The notes: generated by a model not told the origin, from the letters alone. Counted from the first letter of the stretch, positions 1-10,100 are shown. The stretch: 64,000 nt of DNA from an uncultured Bartonella sp. (GCA_946478665.1 CAMLCZ010000003.1:217949-281948); one strand, 5' to 3'. Program-made: numbers and translations.

Positions 1-1
1 A

Positions 2-493
2 GAGGAAAAATACAGAGAGGTTCCATGGCTGATATTGACGCATAGCAGCTTGTTTTTCAATATTTGCGTCAATGGAAGAGTTGTTGATAAAAATGCTGCT
101 TTTGTTATGTCAGAGAAATCGGAGACACATGAAATTAAACGTGTCGCTAAATATTTTTCAAATTTCGAAAAGCAATTGAGGCATATCCAAGACGTTGCAA
201 TTACCAGTAAACCAGAACATTATACAGCAAATGCAATAAGATCAGTTTTGGAAGCGGTTGCAAGTTTTTGTTATCCAGCTGCCAGCTTAACTAGGTTTTT
301 AGAAGATTATAACGAGAAATACGGATCTCCTTCCAAAGTAATAATTATTAACGATTTATCGCACGGCCGGTTTGAAGAAGGGTATATACCGGATAGTAAT
401 CTTGTTGAGTGTTGTAAATATGCACTAGAGATAGTAAAGACTTATGCTCCTGGACAAATCAAAAATATTGAAAAACTTGGGCCAGAAGAATAA
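2..493 (+). CDS. AAA-family ATPase, C-terminal fragment (cut by window edge)
   Basis: The reading frame is open to the left edge, so only the last ~163 residues are present; the first internal start-like codon (TTG at 35) is probably not a real start. The visible part carries an 'LILTHS' stretch and then conserved blocks around 'NKNAAFVMSE', 'TANAIRSVLEAV' and 'INDLSHGRF'. From memory these resemble the C-terminal end of large AAA_13 / COG4694-type ATPases, the family that includes the ATPase half of PrrC/RloC anticodon nucleases. A THS-type motif is where the Walker-B/H-loop end of such ATPases would sit. Many relatives have no demonstrated function. The gene ends 3 bases before the convergent trhP gene. 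Whether it belongs to a defence locus cannot be judged without the sequence to the left. Confidence 0.55.
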   Translation, partial: EEKYREVPWLILTHSSLFFNICVNGRVVDKNAAFVMSEKSETHEIKRVAKYFSNFEKQLRHIQDVAITSKPEHYTANAIRSVLEAVASFCYPAASLTRFLEDYNEKYGSPSKVIIINDLSHGRFEEGYIPDSNLVECCKYALEIVKTYAPGQIKNIEKLGPEE

Positions 494-495
494 GA

Positions 496-1833
496 CTAAA
501 TATACTTCATAAGTAAAGCATATTGCAGATTTACATCGTCCGGTATTGGAATATAGACAATATGTCCATCACCAGGTGCTACGGAAATATCTTCGTTCTT
601 TTTGTTTTTGAATGTTTCAATAGTAAAGTTGATATTTCCTTGTGGGGTCATCATTTCAACCTTATTATTTACTTCAAAGCGATTTTTTACAGCCACTTCC
701 GCCAAACCGTTGACTCTTTCACCAGTAAATTCGCCAACAAATTGTTGTCTTCCAGACAATGACGAGCCAGTAGCATAATGTTGATATTCTTTATGCTTGT
801 GGCGTTGTAAAAAACCTTCTGTATAACCGCGATGCGCAAGGGATTCTAATATTACCATCAAATTATCGTCAAAAGGGCGACCAGCCAAAGCGTCATCTAT
901 TGCTTTGCGGTATACTTGTGCTGTTCGCGCAACATAATAATGAGACTTGGTGCGCCCCTCTATTTTTAAGGAATTGACGCCAATACCAATAAGCTTCTCA
1001 ACATATTGGACAGCACGCAAATCCTTTGAATTCATAATATAAGTGCCGTGCTCATCTTCAAAAGCGGTCATTTCCGCTTCTGGGCGGTTTGCTTCATGCA
1101 AGACAAAAACTTTATCGGTTGTTGTATTCTGCCCCTCTGATGCACCAAAATCTTGAGGTAGAATTTCTCCTGGCTTGACGATTTCACCAAGTTCATTCTC
1201 GGTGCCTTCTTCGACACCATATTTCCATCTGCAAGCATTGGTGCAGGTACCCTGATTGGCATCACGGTGATTAATGTAGCCGGATAATAAACAACGGCCA
1301 GAATAAGCCATACACAATGCACCATGCACGAACACTTCAATTTCAATATCCGGTACATTCTCGCGAATTTCTTCAATTTCCTTAATGGAAAGCTCACGAG
1401 ATAGGATAACACGCGTCAATCCCATTTGTTGCCAGAACTTTACCGTTGCCCAATTTACCGCATTGGATTGAACGGATAGATGAACGTCCATTTCTGGAAA
1501 ATTTTCGCGCACCATCATGATTAGTCCCGGATCGGACATGATAAGCGCATTTGGCTTCATATCGATCACAGGCTTTAATTCGCTAACAAAGCTTTTTAAT
1601 TTGCTATTATGTGGTGCGATATTGACAACAACATAAAAGTTTTTGCCCTGAGCATGGGCTTCATCAATGCCTATTTTCAGGTTTTCTTCATGGTTGAATT
1701 CGTTATTGCGCACGCGCAAACTATAACGCGGCTGACCAGCATATACAGCATCTGCGCCATAAGCAAACGCATAACGCATTGATTTTAAAGTCCCAGCGGG
1801 GCTTAATAATTCAGTTTTATGAAGTTTTGACAT
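496..1833 (-). CDS. trhP: tRNA 5-hydroxyuridine modification protein TrhP (YegQ), U32 peptidase family
   Basis: The 445-residue product matches YegQ/TrhP in length (E. coli about 450) and in its opening 'ELLSPAGTLKSMRYAFAYGADAVYAG'-like block. The U32 signature lies at residues 166-184 with Cys174 and Cys181, followed by Cys197 and Cys201; these four Cys are the expected iron-sulfur ligands of the U32 family. TrhP takes part in prephenate-dependent hydroxylation of U34 in a set of tRNAs, the first step to cmo5U or mo5U. The family was once annotated as protease or collagenase, which is misleading. The C-terminal ~80 residues form the small beta-barrel domain typical of the family. It stands alone on the minus strand, convergent with the ATPase fragment. 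Confidence 0.9.
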   Translation of the reverse strand: MSKLHKTELLSPAGTLKSMRYAFAYGADAVYAGQPRYSLRVRNNEFNHEENLKIGIDEAHAQGKNFYVVVNIAPHNSKLKSFVSELKPVIDMKPNALIMSDPGLIMMVRENFPEMDVHLSVQSNAVNWATVKFWQQMGLTRVILSRELSIKEIEEIRENVPDIEIEVFVHGALCMAYSGRCLLSGYINHRDANQGTCTNACRWKYGVEEGTENELGEIVKPGEILPQDFGASEGQNTTTDKVFVLHEANRPEAEMTAFEDEHGTYIMNSKDLRAVQYVEKLIGIGVNSLKIEGRTKSHYYVARTAQVYRKAIDDALAGRPFDDNLMVILESLAHRGYTEGFLQRHKHKEYQHYATGSSLSGRQQFVGEFTGERVNGLAEVAVKNRFEVNNKVEMMTPQGNINFTIETFKNKKNEDISVAPGDGHIVYIPIPDDVNLQYALLMKYI

Positions 1834-2074
1834 TGTTTAACATAGCCTTATCGATTGAGCTGTTGTTTAGCAGAACAACGCTCTTTCTTCAACCTTAAGG
1901 CTATTGAATACGGCAACAACTTTTATCATTTGCATCAAAAAATAGTCAATTTGAATAATCTTATAAAACAACACAGTCATAAGTGTCACAAAGATCAAGA
2001 AGCTGATGCAAAACAACGCGTTGTAAGCTATTTTTTTTAAATATCATATGCGGAATGAACGATATTGTAGAGGG

Positions 2075-2578
2075 TTAATTGCAAAAATAGGCCCATTGTA
2101 ACAGCGCTTGCCTTTGTCGCGGACGACAGAAAAAATCATCTGGTGAGCAGTTTTTCTGTAGTTGCACAACATGACGGCGCATTTGCTTCCATCTTTTTAT
2201 CTGGCGTTGATCTTCATCTGCAATTCGACGACCAAGATAATAACGGCAATACCACTGGAACCAACCGCGAGGATCATCTTTATAGATCCATCCCTTCTGC
2301 CGCCAATATGACAATGGTTTGCCGGCTAAAACACCATAGTAATTCAATTCCGCGCGTGCTTTGTCTGGAGATAATTTTGCATTTTCAAACCAATCATGCG
2401 GAAATTCCTGTATGCAATCGGTCATATATTTTCCGCCCATAACACCCATTTGTAACATTTGCTTGGGCGTTACCTGTGGTTGAAAATCCGCGGCAAAATC
2501 TTCGCCAGGGGCACAGACCAACTGATATCGATAGCCCTGCTGCATTTTGTCATTAACGGTTATCCAATGCGCCATCAT
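2075..2578 (-). CDS. conserved hypothetical protein, Trp/Tyr-rich, 167 aa
   Basis: A soluble-looking 167-residue protein with no signal peptide or membrane segment. It is rich in aromatic residues (for example 'GWFQWYCRYYLGRR' in the second half) and basic near the C-terminus. The strong conservation-like spacing of Trp, Tyr and Arg suggests a real folded domain, and I recall similar short proteins in other bacteria without an assigned function. A weak Shine-Dalgarno-like AAAGG precedes the ATGATG start; either ATG could be used. It sits alone between trhP and the gluconate-dehydrogenase-like operon, on the same strand as both but separated by about 220-240 bp on each side. No function is proposed. 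Confidence 0.7.
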   Translation of the reverse strand: MMAHWITVNDKMQQGYRYQLVCAPGEDFAADFQPQVTPKQMLQMGVMGGKYMTDCIQEFPHDWFENAKLSPDKARAELNYYGVLAGKPLSYWRQKGWIYKDDPRGWFQWYCRYYLGRRIADEDQRQIKRWKQMRRHVVQLQKNCSPDDFFCRPRQRQALLQWAYFCN

Positions 2579-2748
2579 ATCTGCCTTTTAGGTTACTATA
2601 GGCAGATAATTTAAGTAGTGGTGCTAAAAGACAAGGATAGTTTTAAAAAATAAAACAATAAAAATATAAGATATACTTGGTTGCCAAGTTGTTGTTTTTA
2701 CATTTGCAACAACTAAGGTTTATGATTGCCAATATCATTAAATTATAA

Positions 2749-2773
2749 AAAAGGGCGCTTAACGCGCCCTTTT
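2749..2773 (-). terminator. rho-independent terminator of the dehydrogenase operon
   Basis: A perfect 10-bp stem (AAAAGGGCGC / GCGCCCTTTT) with a 5-base loop lies just downstream of the cytochrome c stop codon. On the minus strand it is followed by a run of T. It closes the three-gene operon. Confidence 0.85.
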
Positions 2774-2799
2774 AATAAAATTATCATTGAACAATATTA

Positions 2800-4089
2800 T
2801 TATTGCCCGAAAGGTGAGGGTGCTTTCAATGCTTTACGCATATCCTTGACCTGATTTTCATCAACTGGTGATGCACCATTACCCCAGCTGTTGCGAATAT
2901 AGGTCAATACCGCTGCTGCCTCACGATCTGTCAACCGCCAAGCAAATCCCGGCATAGAGGCTGCTGTAGGATTGCTTTTGGTTATCGCACCTTGTGAACC
3001 GGCAAGCAGGACATGGATCATGCTTTCGGTACTCTTATCAAGAATACCGTTATTGCCAGCGAAAGCAGGGATCATATTGGGTATGCCTTTACCGTTAGAA
3101 ACATGGCAAGCAGCGCAATTGTCAAAGTAAATGCGTTTACCCATAGCCACTTTCGGATTATCAATTGAAAGCGGTGTTACAGCGGACGTTTTTTGAGGTT
3201 GCAAGCTTTTTATGTACGTTGCAACAGCATTCAGATCTTGGTCATTAAAGTTCTGGAAAGAGGCGACAACTGCTTCTGACATTGGACCAGACGCAACTGT
3301 TAGGCGGTTACGTCCTGTTTTCAGATAAGTGACAAGATCTTCCTTGCTCCAGTTTGCCAAACTGCGATCATCATTGGTAATTGCTGGCGCAAACCAGTTT
3401 TGCAACACAGCACCATGATAGGCAGATTTTTTCTGTTCAGCACCAAAATTGTTACGTGGTGTGTGACACATCGAGCAGTGTGCTGCACCTTCAGCCAAAT
3501 AACGTCCACGGTTCCATTCTTCCGATTGGGTATTGTCGTTTGCAAGAGGTGTTGCATCAAAGAACAAGCGGTTCCAACCCAACATCAAATAACGTATATT
3601 GAAAGGAAACGGCAATTGGTCTTCAACAACGCGATTATGAACCGGCTTAAGTGTTTTAATATAGTTCCAAAGATCATGAATATCCTGGTCACTCATCTTC
3701 ACATAAGATGTGTATGGCATCGCAGGATATAATGGACCATTGGGGCCCTTACCGTTGCGAACTGCATTGGCAAATTGTTCTTCTGACCAATTACCGATGC
3801 CGGTTTCCTTATCAGGCGTGATGTTGCTTGCGAAAATAGTACCAAATGGTGTTTCTATACCATAACCACCCGATAATGCTGTGTTATCAGATGAATGGTG
3901 ACAAGCTTGGCAGTCACCAGTGATAGCAACATAACGGCCACGTTCAACACTGGCGGCTTTCTCTGTTGCATCTTCATTGGCAAATTTTGCGCCGTCATAC
4001 TGGCGTGATGGCATTGTTACCAAACCAATTATTGCAACGATGACACCAAGAACGATAAGACAAACGATGATCTTCAATAGTTTTTTCAT
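2800..4089 (-). CDS. triheme cytochrome c subunit of a gluconate-2-dehydrogenase-type enzyme
   Basis: The 429-residue protein has an N-terminal hydrophobic segment (residues ~4-24) and three CXXCH heme c sites: Cys60-His64, Cys205-His209 and Cys325-His329. Three c-type hemes in one ~430-residue chain is the layout of the cytochrome subunit of membrane-bound gluconate 2-dehydrogenase and related alcohol, sorbitol and 2-ketogluconate dehydrogenases. It takes electrons from the flavoprotein encoded just upstream and passes them to ubiquinone at the outer face of the inner membrane. A strong GGGGGAGG Shine-Dalgarno precedes the ATG. It is the last gene of the operon, 17 bp after the flavoprotein, and a terminator follows. 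The substrate cannot be fixed from sequence. Confidence 0.88.
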   Translation of the reverse strand: MKKLLKIIVCLIVLGVIVAIIGLVTMPSRQYDGAKFANEDATEKAASVERGRYVAITGDCQACHHSSDNTALSGGYGIETPFGTIFASNITPDKETGIGNWSEEQFANAVRNGKGPNGPLYPAMPYTSYVKMSDQDIHDLWNYIKTLKPVHNRVVEDQLPFPFNIRYLMLGWNRLFFDATPLANDNTQSEEWNRGRYLAEGAAHCSMCHTPRNNFGAEQKKSAYHGAVLQNWFAPAITNDDRSLANWSKEDLVTYLKTGRNRLTVASGPMSEAVVASFQNFNDQDLNAVATYIKSLQPQKTSAVTPLSIDNPKVAMGKRIYFDNCAACHVSNGKGIPNMIPAFAGNNGILDKSTESMIHVLLAGSQGAITKSNPTAASMPGFAWRLTDREAAAVLTYIRNSWGNGASPVDENQVKDMRKALKAPSPFGQ

Positions 4090-4106
4090 GATTTCCTCCC
4101 CCTTTA

Positions 4107-5882
4107 TTAAGCTTTGACCAATGGGCCGGGGTTAGGAATGTATTTTTCAATGATAGCCCTTGCTGTCCATAAAGCGAGCGCACCTACAGTACCTGTTGGG
4201 TTGTAACCGGCATTATTTGGAAATGATGAGGCACCAGAGACAAAAACATTATGAACGTCCCAACTTTGTTGATAGCGGTTGAGTACGCTTGTCTTAGGAT
4301 CTTCACCCATAACAGCACCACCAATAGTGTGGTCGCTGGCTGTATCATAACCTGTGAAGTTGCCACGTGCGGAATTGGTTCCCACGACATATTTGGCGTT
4401 CATGGCACGGCCAATTTCAACGCTTCGATCTTCAATAAAACGTGCCGAACGGCGGTCATTTTCATTGTAGTTGAATGTCATACGCAACAAAGGTTGTCCG
4501 TGCGCATCTTTGTAGGTGGGGTCAAGATCAAGATAATAATCCTTATGGGAATAGCTTGTACCTTGCCCAAATACGACGGTTCCATTCTTCATGGAATATT
4601 TATAGGCTTTTTTCCATTCTTTGCCCCAACGTGGTGTATCGGGAGGTAGAAAATCAGCATTACCAATCGGGCGTGTACCACGGGTCACAACCAGAATACC
4701 AGCGCCACCGATAAAATCGAGATTCGAATGGTCGAAAGCATCACCGTTATAGTCATCAACTTGTGCCGAAAGTGCGCCTGCACCGGCAAATTGATTAAGG
4801 TTTTCATCTTCAAAGAAAATGCTTGCGCCAGAAACAGTTTGGAAACAATAAGCGCGACCAACAGTACCTTCACCGGATACTGGATCATAAGGTTTGCCAA
4901 TTTTGGAAAGTAAAAGCAGGCGAACATTATGAAGTTGGAATGCACTGAAGACCACGATGTCTGCTGGTTGTTCCCATTCTTCGCCAGTGTTTTTATCAAT
5001 ATAAGTTACACCGGTTGCAGTCTTTCCATCTGGTGCCAAATTAGCTCTGAGGACTGTAGAGTCTGCAATAACCGTAAAGTTTTTGCGCTGCATTAATGCT
5101 GGAATAACACAGTTATTTGGTGTGCCTTTAGACCAGTTTCCGCAACCATAATACAAGCAATAACCGCAATAGGTACAAGGTGCCATATGAACGCCAAATG
5201 GATTTGTATATGCGTCAGACGTTTGTGCAGCAGGCACCATAAAGGGGTGCAATCCCATTTTTTGGGTGGCTTCAGTAAATATGTCCGTTAGGCGAGTGGT
5301 TTTTAAAGGGGGTAGTGGATATTCATTTTTGCGTGGGCCTTCAAATGGGTTGCCGCCTTCAATAATTTTTCCACGTAGATTGCCAGCTTTTCCTGAAATA
5401 CCGGCGATTTGCTCAAACCGTTCATAGAATGGTTCGAGGTCTTCATAAGTAACCCCCCAGTCTTGTAGGATAAGACCATCAACAATCTTGCCCTCACCAT
5501 AACGTTCCTTGACTGTTGTCATCGGTGTAAAGTCATAAGGGGTAAACCGCCATGCCATGCCAGCCCAGTGTGTGCCAGCACCACCGACATTGTAGCCCAT
5601 ATCAAATGTGCTCCAGTCGCGCACGGGAAGAGCCGTTTGTGTTCTATCATTGCGAACAGTCAATGTTTCTATCGCTGGAGGCAAAATAAGGTCGCGACGT
5701 GTATCCCAACGAAATTCATCGGCGTCCACTGCTGGCGGATGATCGGACGAAGCTTCCAGCCATGGTCCGCGTTCAATTGCTACAACTTCTAACCCCGCGC
5801 GGGTCAATTCCTCGGCAATAAGCGAGCCAGCCCAACCCAGCCCGACAATAACCACATCGGCTTTTTGACGTTTATTTGTCAT
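4107..5882 (-). CDS. GMC-family FAD dehydrogenase, gluconate-2-dehydrogenase-like large subunit
   Basis: A 591-residue GMC oxidoreductase. The N-terminal Rossmann motif GLGWAG (residues 14-19) ends its strand in an 'ERG' acidic residue that binds the FAD ribose. The C-terminal part carries the GMC block 'NNAGYNPTGTVGALALW', which places the substrate base and closes over the FAD. A Cys cluster at 236, 239, 242 and 247 plus 258 matches the position where the [3Fe-4S] cluster sits in related FAD sugar dehydrogenases; that cluster is inferred. There is no own export signal, as expected for a subunit carried across with the Tat-dependent small subunit. Likely substrates are gluconate, 2-ketogluconate or a polyol. 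It is the middle gene of the operon with 17-bp gaps on both sides. Confidence 0.88.
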   Translation of the reverse strand: MTNKRQKADVVIVGLGWAGSLIAEELTRAGLEVVAIERGPWLEASSDHPPAVDADEFRWDTRRDLILPPAIETLTVRNDRTQTALPVRDWSTFDMGYNVGGAGTHWAGMAWRFTPYDFTPMTTVKERYGEGKIVDGLILQDWGVTYEDLEPFYERFEQIAGISGKAGNLRGKIIEGGNPFEGPRKNEYPLPPLKTTRLTDIFTEATQKMGLHPFMVPAAQTSDAYTNPFGVHMAPCTYCGYCLYYGCGNWSKGTPNNCVIPALMQRKNFTVIADSTVLRANLAPDGKTATGVTYIDKNTGEEWEQPADIVVFSAFQLHNVRLLLLSKIGKPYDPVSGEGTVGRAYCFQTVSGASIFFEDENLNQFAGAGALSAQVDDYNGDAFDHSNLDFIGGAGILVVTRGTRPIGNADFLPPDTPRWGKEWKKAYKYSMKNGTVVFGQGTSYSHKDYYLDLDPTYKDAHGQPLLRMTFNYNENDRRSARFIEDRSVEIGRAMNAKYVVGTNSARGNFTGYDTASDHTIGGAVMGEDPKTSVLNRYQQSWDVHNVFVSGASSFPNNAGYNPTGTVGALALWTARAIIEKYIPNPGPLVKA

Positions 5883-5899
5883 CGTTTTTCCTTAAGAGA

Positions 5900-6622
5900 T
5901 CAATTGTAACGCATTACCAAACTGATTGGCGCAATCTTCCAATCTTCACCTTTGCGATCCATAAAATCGCGATAATCATAACGCGCGCCGGGAAAGCCGA
6001 CCATTTTCCAACTTACCATGCCTTTGTTCCCACCATAGATCGGGTCGGCGAGATATCCTTCACGAACATTCTGAAGCAGCAATTCGAAGAATGCTTTCGG
6101 CTCTATATTATTCCCCAATGGCAATGAGCCTTTTTCCATGTCGCTGATAATTGCGATCTGTCGTTCGTTTGACAATTTATCAAAGCTTTTACCATCAGTT
6201 TTCTGGCAATAGTCATCCAGAGCTTTCAAGCCCAATTTATAACGTTCTGCTGGCGCATGGTCGTATTGCGGCCCTTGCTCTGGCGTACCTTTGACAAATG
6301 GCCCCAAGCGATATTGTTTTTTACCTTGGCCAAAAGCGCCAGCCAATTGATGGTCAATAAATGTTACGCAACCAGCTTCTTTGGCTCCAATGGACAAATC
6401 GTCCGATGGAATAAGACAGTCTGCTATTGCACCAACAACATCGGCCTCGGCTTGTGTGAAAAACACTAATTTACCAGGTTCAATAACTGGATAAAAATCT
6501 GTTTTTGTTGCATTGGCTTGCCATGGCACACGGCTATTAATAACAGTTGCGTAACCTTTTTGAACAAAGGTTCCGGCGACAATAAAACCAGTTGCCAGTT
6601 TTAAAAATGTGCGACGTTCCAT
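5900..6622 (-). CDS. gluconate-2-dehydrogenase subunit 3-type small subunit with Tat signal
   Basis: A 240-residue protein that begins with a twin-arginine motif (RRTFLK, residues 3-8) followed by a hydrophobic stretch and an Ala-rich cleavage region near residue 25. Subunit 3 of membrane-bound gluconate 2-dehydrogenase has this length and a Tat signal; the family fact is that the small subunit hitchhikes the folded flavoprotein across the membrane. A GGAAG Shine-Dalgarno lies 9 bases before the ATG. It is the first gene of the three-gene operon and is followed after 17 bp by the GMC subunit. The operon lets the cell oxidise a sugar acid or polyol in the periplasm and feed quinone directly. 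Confidence 0.85.
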   Translation of the reverse strand: MERRTFLKLATGFIVAGTFVQKGYATVINSRVPWQANATKTDFYPVIEPGKLVFFTQAEADVVGAIADCLIPSDDLSIGAKEAGCVTFIDHQLAGAFGQGKKQYRLGPFVKGTPEQGPQYDHAPAERYKLGLKALDDYCQKTDGKSFDKLSNERQIAIISDMEKGSLPLGNNIEPKAFFELLLQNVREGYLADPIYGGNKGMVSWKMVGFPGARYDYRDFMDRKGEDWKIAPISLVMRYN

Positions 6623-7161
6623 AAAATTTCACTTCCAAAAAACACTGGCCGTCAAAGGGCGATCAATCAAATAAGCTTTTTAAATTTGGAAGTATTATAA
6701 TTATAAATAATATTATACTCATATACAAATTAATGTGAGCGACATTTTGTGGAATATTTTGATCGGGGAAGATTATTAGAAGACAATGTTGAGATAATGA
6801 AAATCTCTTAAGCATTGAGAAAATGTAAAAAACTTTCTTTTTTGACTTAAATATATGTTTTTTAAAATATTTTAAGTCGTTTCGACAAGCGTGAGCGTAA
6901 ACTTTGATATTCCGTCATTATTGAATGCAGAATTATATTATAAAATAAATATGGTGCCTTAAGGTTTATAGATTATAATTATCTTGATAGAATATTAGTC
7001 AATTCATAAGGCTGTTTTATTTTATTCTAAAATACAGCTTAGGTTTTTAAGTCTTTGTGAAAAGTTTTTTATGCTTCCCACAAAGACTATAGTTTGTTTG
7101 GCAATAGGGGCTACCTTGTAGCGAATTTGCTCCAATATAAGCTTCCAGAATTTTATAAACT
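6623..7161. other. 539-bp non-coding gap, AT-rich
   Basis: The stretch lies upstream of the dehydrogenase operon and downstream of the autotransporter. It must hold the operon promoter (minus strand). The only clear structure is the inverted repeat at 7050-7088. No convincing gene or RNA is seen. Confidence 0.6.
7050..7088. repeat. inverted repeat downstream of the autotransporter gene
   Basis: A perfect 10-bp arm AGTCTTTGTG (7050-7059) pairs with CACAAAGACT (7079-7088) across a 19-base loop. On the minus strand no long T run follows, so termination is possible but not clear. Confidence 0.5.
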
Positions 7162-10100
7162 CTAGAATTTTGCCCTTAAGCCGATTGTTCCATTGAAACT
7201 ATAATTGTCACTCGCCTTTTTAAAGGCACTGCGCACATTTGCTTCACCGTAAAGCGACCATGCATCATTATTCCAGTTATAGCTTGATCCAAATCCTAAG
7301 CCGCCGGAAAGATCTTTATTCTCATTACGGAAACTCGTGCCGGATACGTCAACTTTCGTTCCATCAAGAAATTCATAATAGAGATTGGTTATGCCATATA
7401 ATGATAACCGACGGATATCTCCATTATCAGCTTTCCAACTTCTGTTATTGTTAATGGCAATGCCACCGCGCCCTTCCAGACTGTCCCCATCAATAAGAGA
7501 CACTCTTGTATCCAATCCATCACGGAAAGTATCAAAATCAACCGAGGAAAATACAAGCTGAACCTGTGGCGTTACAGACCAACCATTGTTTATTTCTAAA
7601 CGGTGCCCTGTTTCGACCGATAAAGCATAGCCAAAACCATTTTGATCTTTTGTATCCGATTGGGAATATGTTTTTGAATTAAAATCGGTTTCATACCACG
7701 TGGCTTGTGACTGCAAGTCGACATAAGTGCCGTTATAACCATACCATGTTGCAGCAGCTCCAATGCCATAGCCAGTGGTTTCAACTTTACCATGCCCATC
7801 GTCAGATTTGATATCGGCTTCTGCTTTACCATAATGCCCACTAACAGATCCAATCCAACTGCCTTGGTTTGTTTCTTTCAGCAAACCATCAACACCGGCC
7901 TGCATACGCCAAAGATCAAGATCGTAATTTTGCTCTGTTGGCGAATGGTTAGGGGTAACCTTACCGGTACTACCTTCCATACGCCCCCAAAATCCACGAT
8001 GCTCTATGAGCGCATTGGCTTGGTCGCTTGTTGCTAGGTCATTACTAACTTGAGAACCATCTGCCCAAATACGATTACCAACTCTTTGTTGCAAAGTTGA
8101 TAGCCTATTCAAGTTTAACAATACCTGCGGATAAGCTTCGTAAAGCGGTGTCGAAGGCCCATAAAACGGCTTCTTAGGATGATTGTTAACCGGCTCGGTT
8201 GTTGGATTGTTGGTTATATTGTCTTTGTTATGATCCTCCGTGACGTTTGTTTCATGATTATCACTATGACCATTGTCATGACTATGATCGTCATCGGCTT
8301 TGTCATGGTCATGAGGTTTTTCCTGCTTACCAGTATCGCTACTTGGTTTATTTTTGTCACTGTTATTGCCACTTGGCTTGTTTTTGTCACCAGTGTCATC
8401 ACCTGGCTTGTTTTTATCGCCAGTGTCATCACCTGGCTCATTTTGGTCACTGGTATCGCCGCTTGGTTTGTCTTTGTCACCGGTGTTGTCGCCTGGTTTA
8501 TTTTGGTCGCCAGTATCGCCGCCTGGTTTATTTTGGTCACTGTTATTGCCACTTGGTTTGTCTTTGTCACCAGTGTCGTCACCTGGTTTATTTTGGTCAC
8601 CGGTATCGCCACCTGGCTTGTCTTTGTCACCCGTGTTATCACCCGGTTTGTCTTTACCATTGTCCGGATCAGTAGGTTTTTTATCCGTATCGTCGATAAA
8701 TTCGCCCGAACGTAAATACCAGTCAGAAGCAATCTGATCGTCATTATAAATGTCATTTTTACCATCAGTTCTCGGCGAACCGCGATACAGAAGATAAGCA
8801 TATGCGGTATCAGAACCTGCAACAGCAACAATACCATCATCGCGTTTATAACCACGTCCCCAACCGGTACCGATTACAAAACTATCAGCAGCTGTTGTTG
8901 CACCATTTTGAGCATCAACAACCTTGATACCTTCCAATTTTGTTATTTGGCTTGCCATAGTGGCAATATCACCATTAATATAGAGAGTGGTTGTACCGGT
9001 CACTTTGCCGCCATCGATAACAAGCTGATCCGAAGCAGCGCCATCGCCAGCCAAATCGGTGTTTAAACGGATTGCTCCACCGTCACTATGGTAATCACCT
9101 TTAATAATGAGACGTTCCGTAAAGACGTTATTGCCACTCGCACTCATATCAATAAGGCCAGAATTATTGAGCTTTACAGTGGCTGATGAACTGTCTTGCG
9201 TGCTAAAAATCGTTGCATGCCCATTTGTGCCGACATAGGCATTATTGTCGACAACCAAAGTACTTCCAGCTTTTATATTGACGTCTAAACTGTCTTGGCT
9301 CGTAAGGTCATTGGTTAATGTAAGCTTTGTGCCATTATCGATATTGATTTCGCGCCAGTTATTGCCAAAATCAACGCCGCTTCCCTCAGGTGCAATGCGT
9401 GTCAGATTATATCCATTTGAAAAAGAACCACCCGAAACAGCAATATTGGACAGGGTCAACTTATTGTCATGTCCACTGCCGGCAAATGCATATTTGAAAT
9501 TGGTTGTATCAACTGGACCAGCAATTGTCGCTTGGTCGCCGTCGCCACCCCCCATATCAAAACCACCTTCCCATGTGCCACCAGACCATATCAATTGGTC
9601 TGCACCATTACCGGCTTGCACATGTCCACGTATTTTTGAAGCAGCATCTGAGAAAATGAAGTGGTCGCCCTGATTACTTCCCTTAACGGCCAAATTTTCA
9701 GCCTTATTAGCCAATATATTGCCAGCATTGATGAATGTTGTTCCTGTTGCCGCATCCTGCGGGCGGTTGGAAAGGTCAACCAGCAATGCATCATCACCCT
9801 TCGCTTGCAACGTTCCGGCATTTTGTACCTTTGATGCGGTTCCTGTTAGCCAAGCGGTGCCAGTAGCATTGCTCTCCATAGTTACAGTTGCAAGGTTGGT
9901 GACTTCACCAGTTGTATAGGTACGTAATCCCGTAGCATGATCGGACACATTGACTGTATAACCACGACCAATTGTCGTATTTGAATTTAAAACGGCATCC
10001 GTTAATTGGGCATTACGAAAATCATAACCAACACCATTGGCACCAACATTAATGGTAACGTTGGAATCTTGCGTTGTATTATTTTGATCCAAATATTGTG

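Noticed and set aside
496..1833. Collagenase-like protease as the function of the U32 protein
   Set aside because: The length and N-terminal blocks match TrhP, whose known role is tRNA uridine hydroxylation.
1855..2040. 61-codon plus-strand open frame between trhP and the hypothetical gene
   Set aside because: No ribosome site, no recognised motif and a composition typical of random AT-rich DNA.
8320..8690. CRISPR array
   Set aside because: The 30-bp units are contiguous without unique spacers and are in frame with a protein.
8179..8855. Long hydrophobic or repeat-rich open frames on both strands across the autotransporter repeat
   Set aside because: They are shadows of the 30-bp coding repeat in other frames; the autotransporter frame has the signal peptide, the barrel and the ribosome site.
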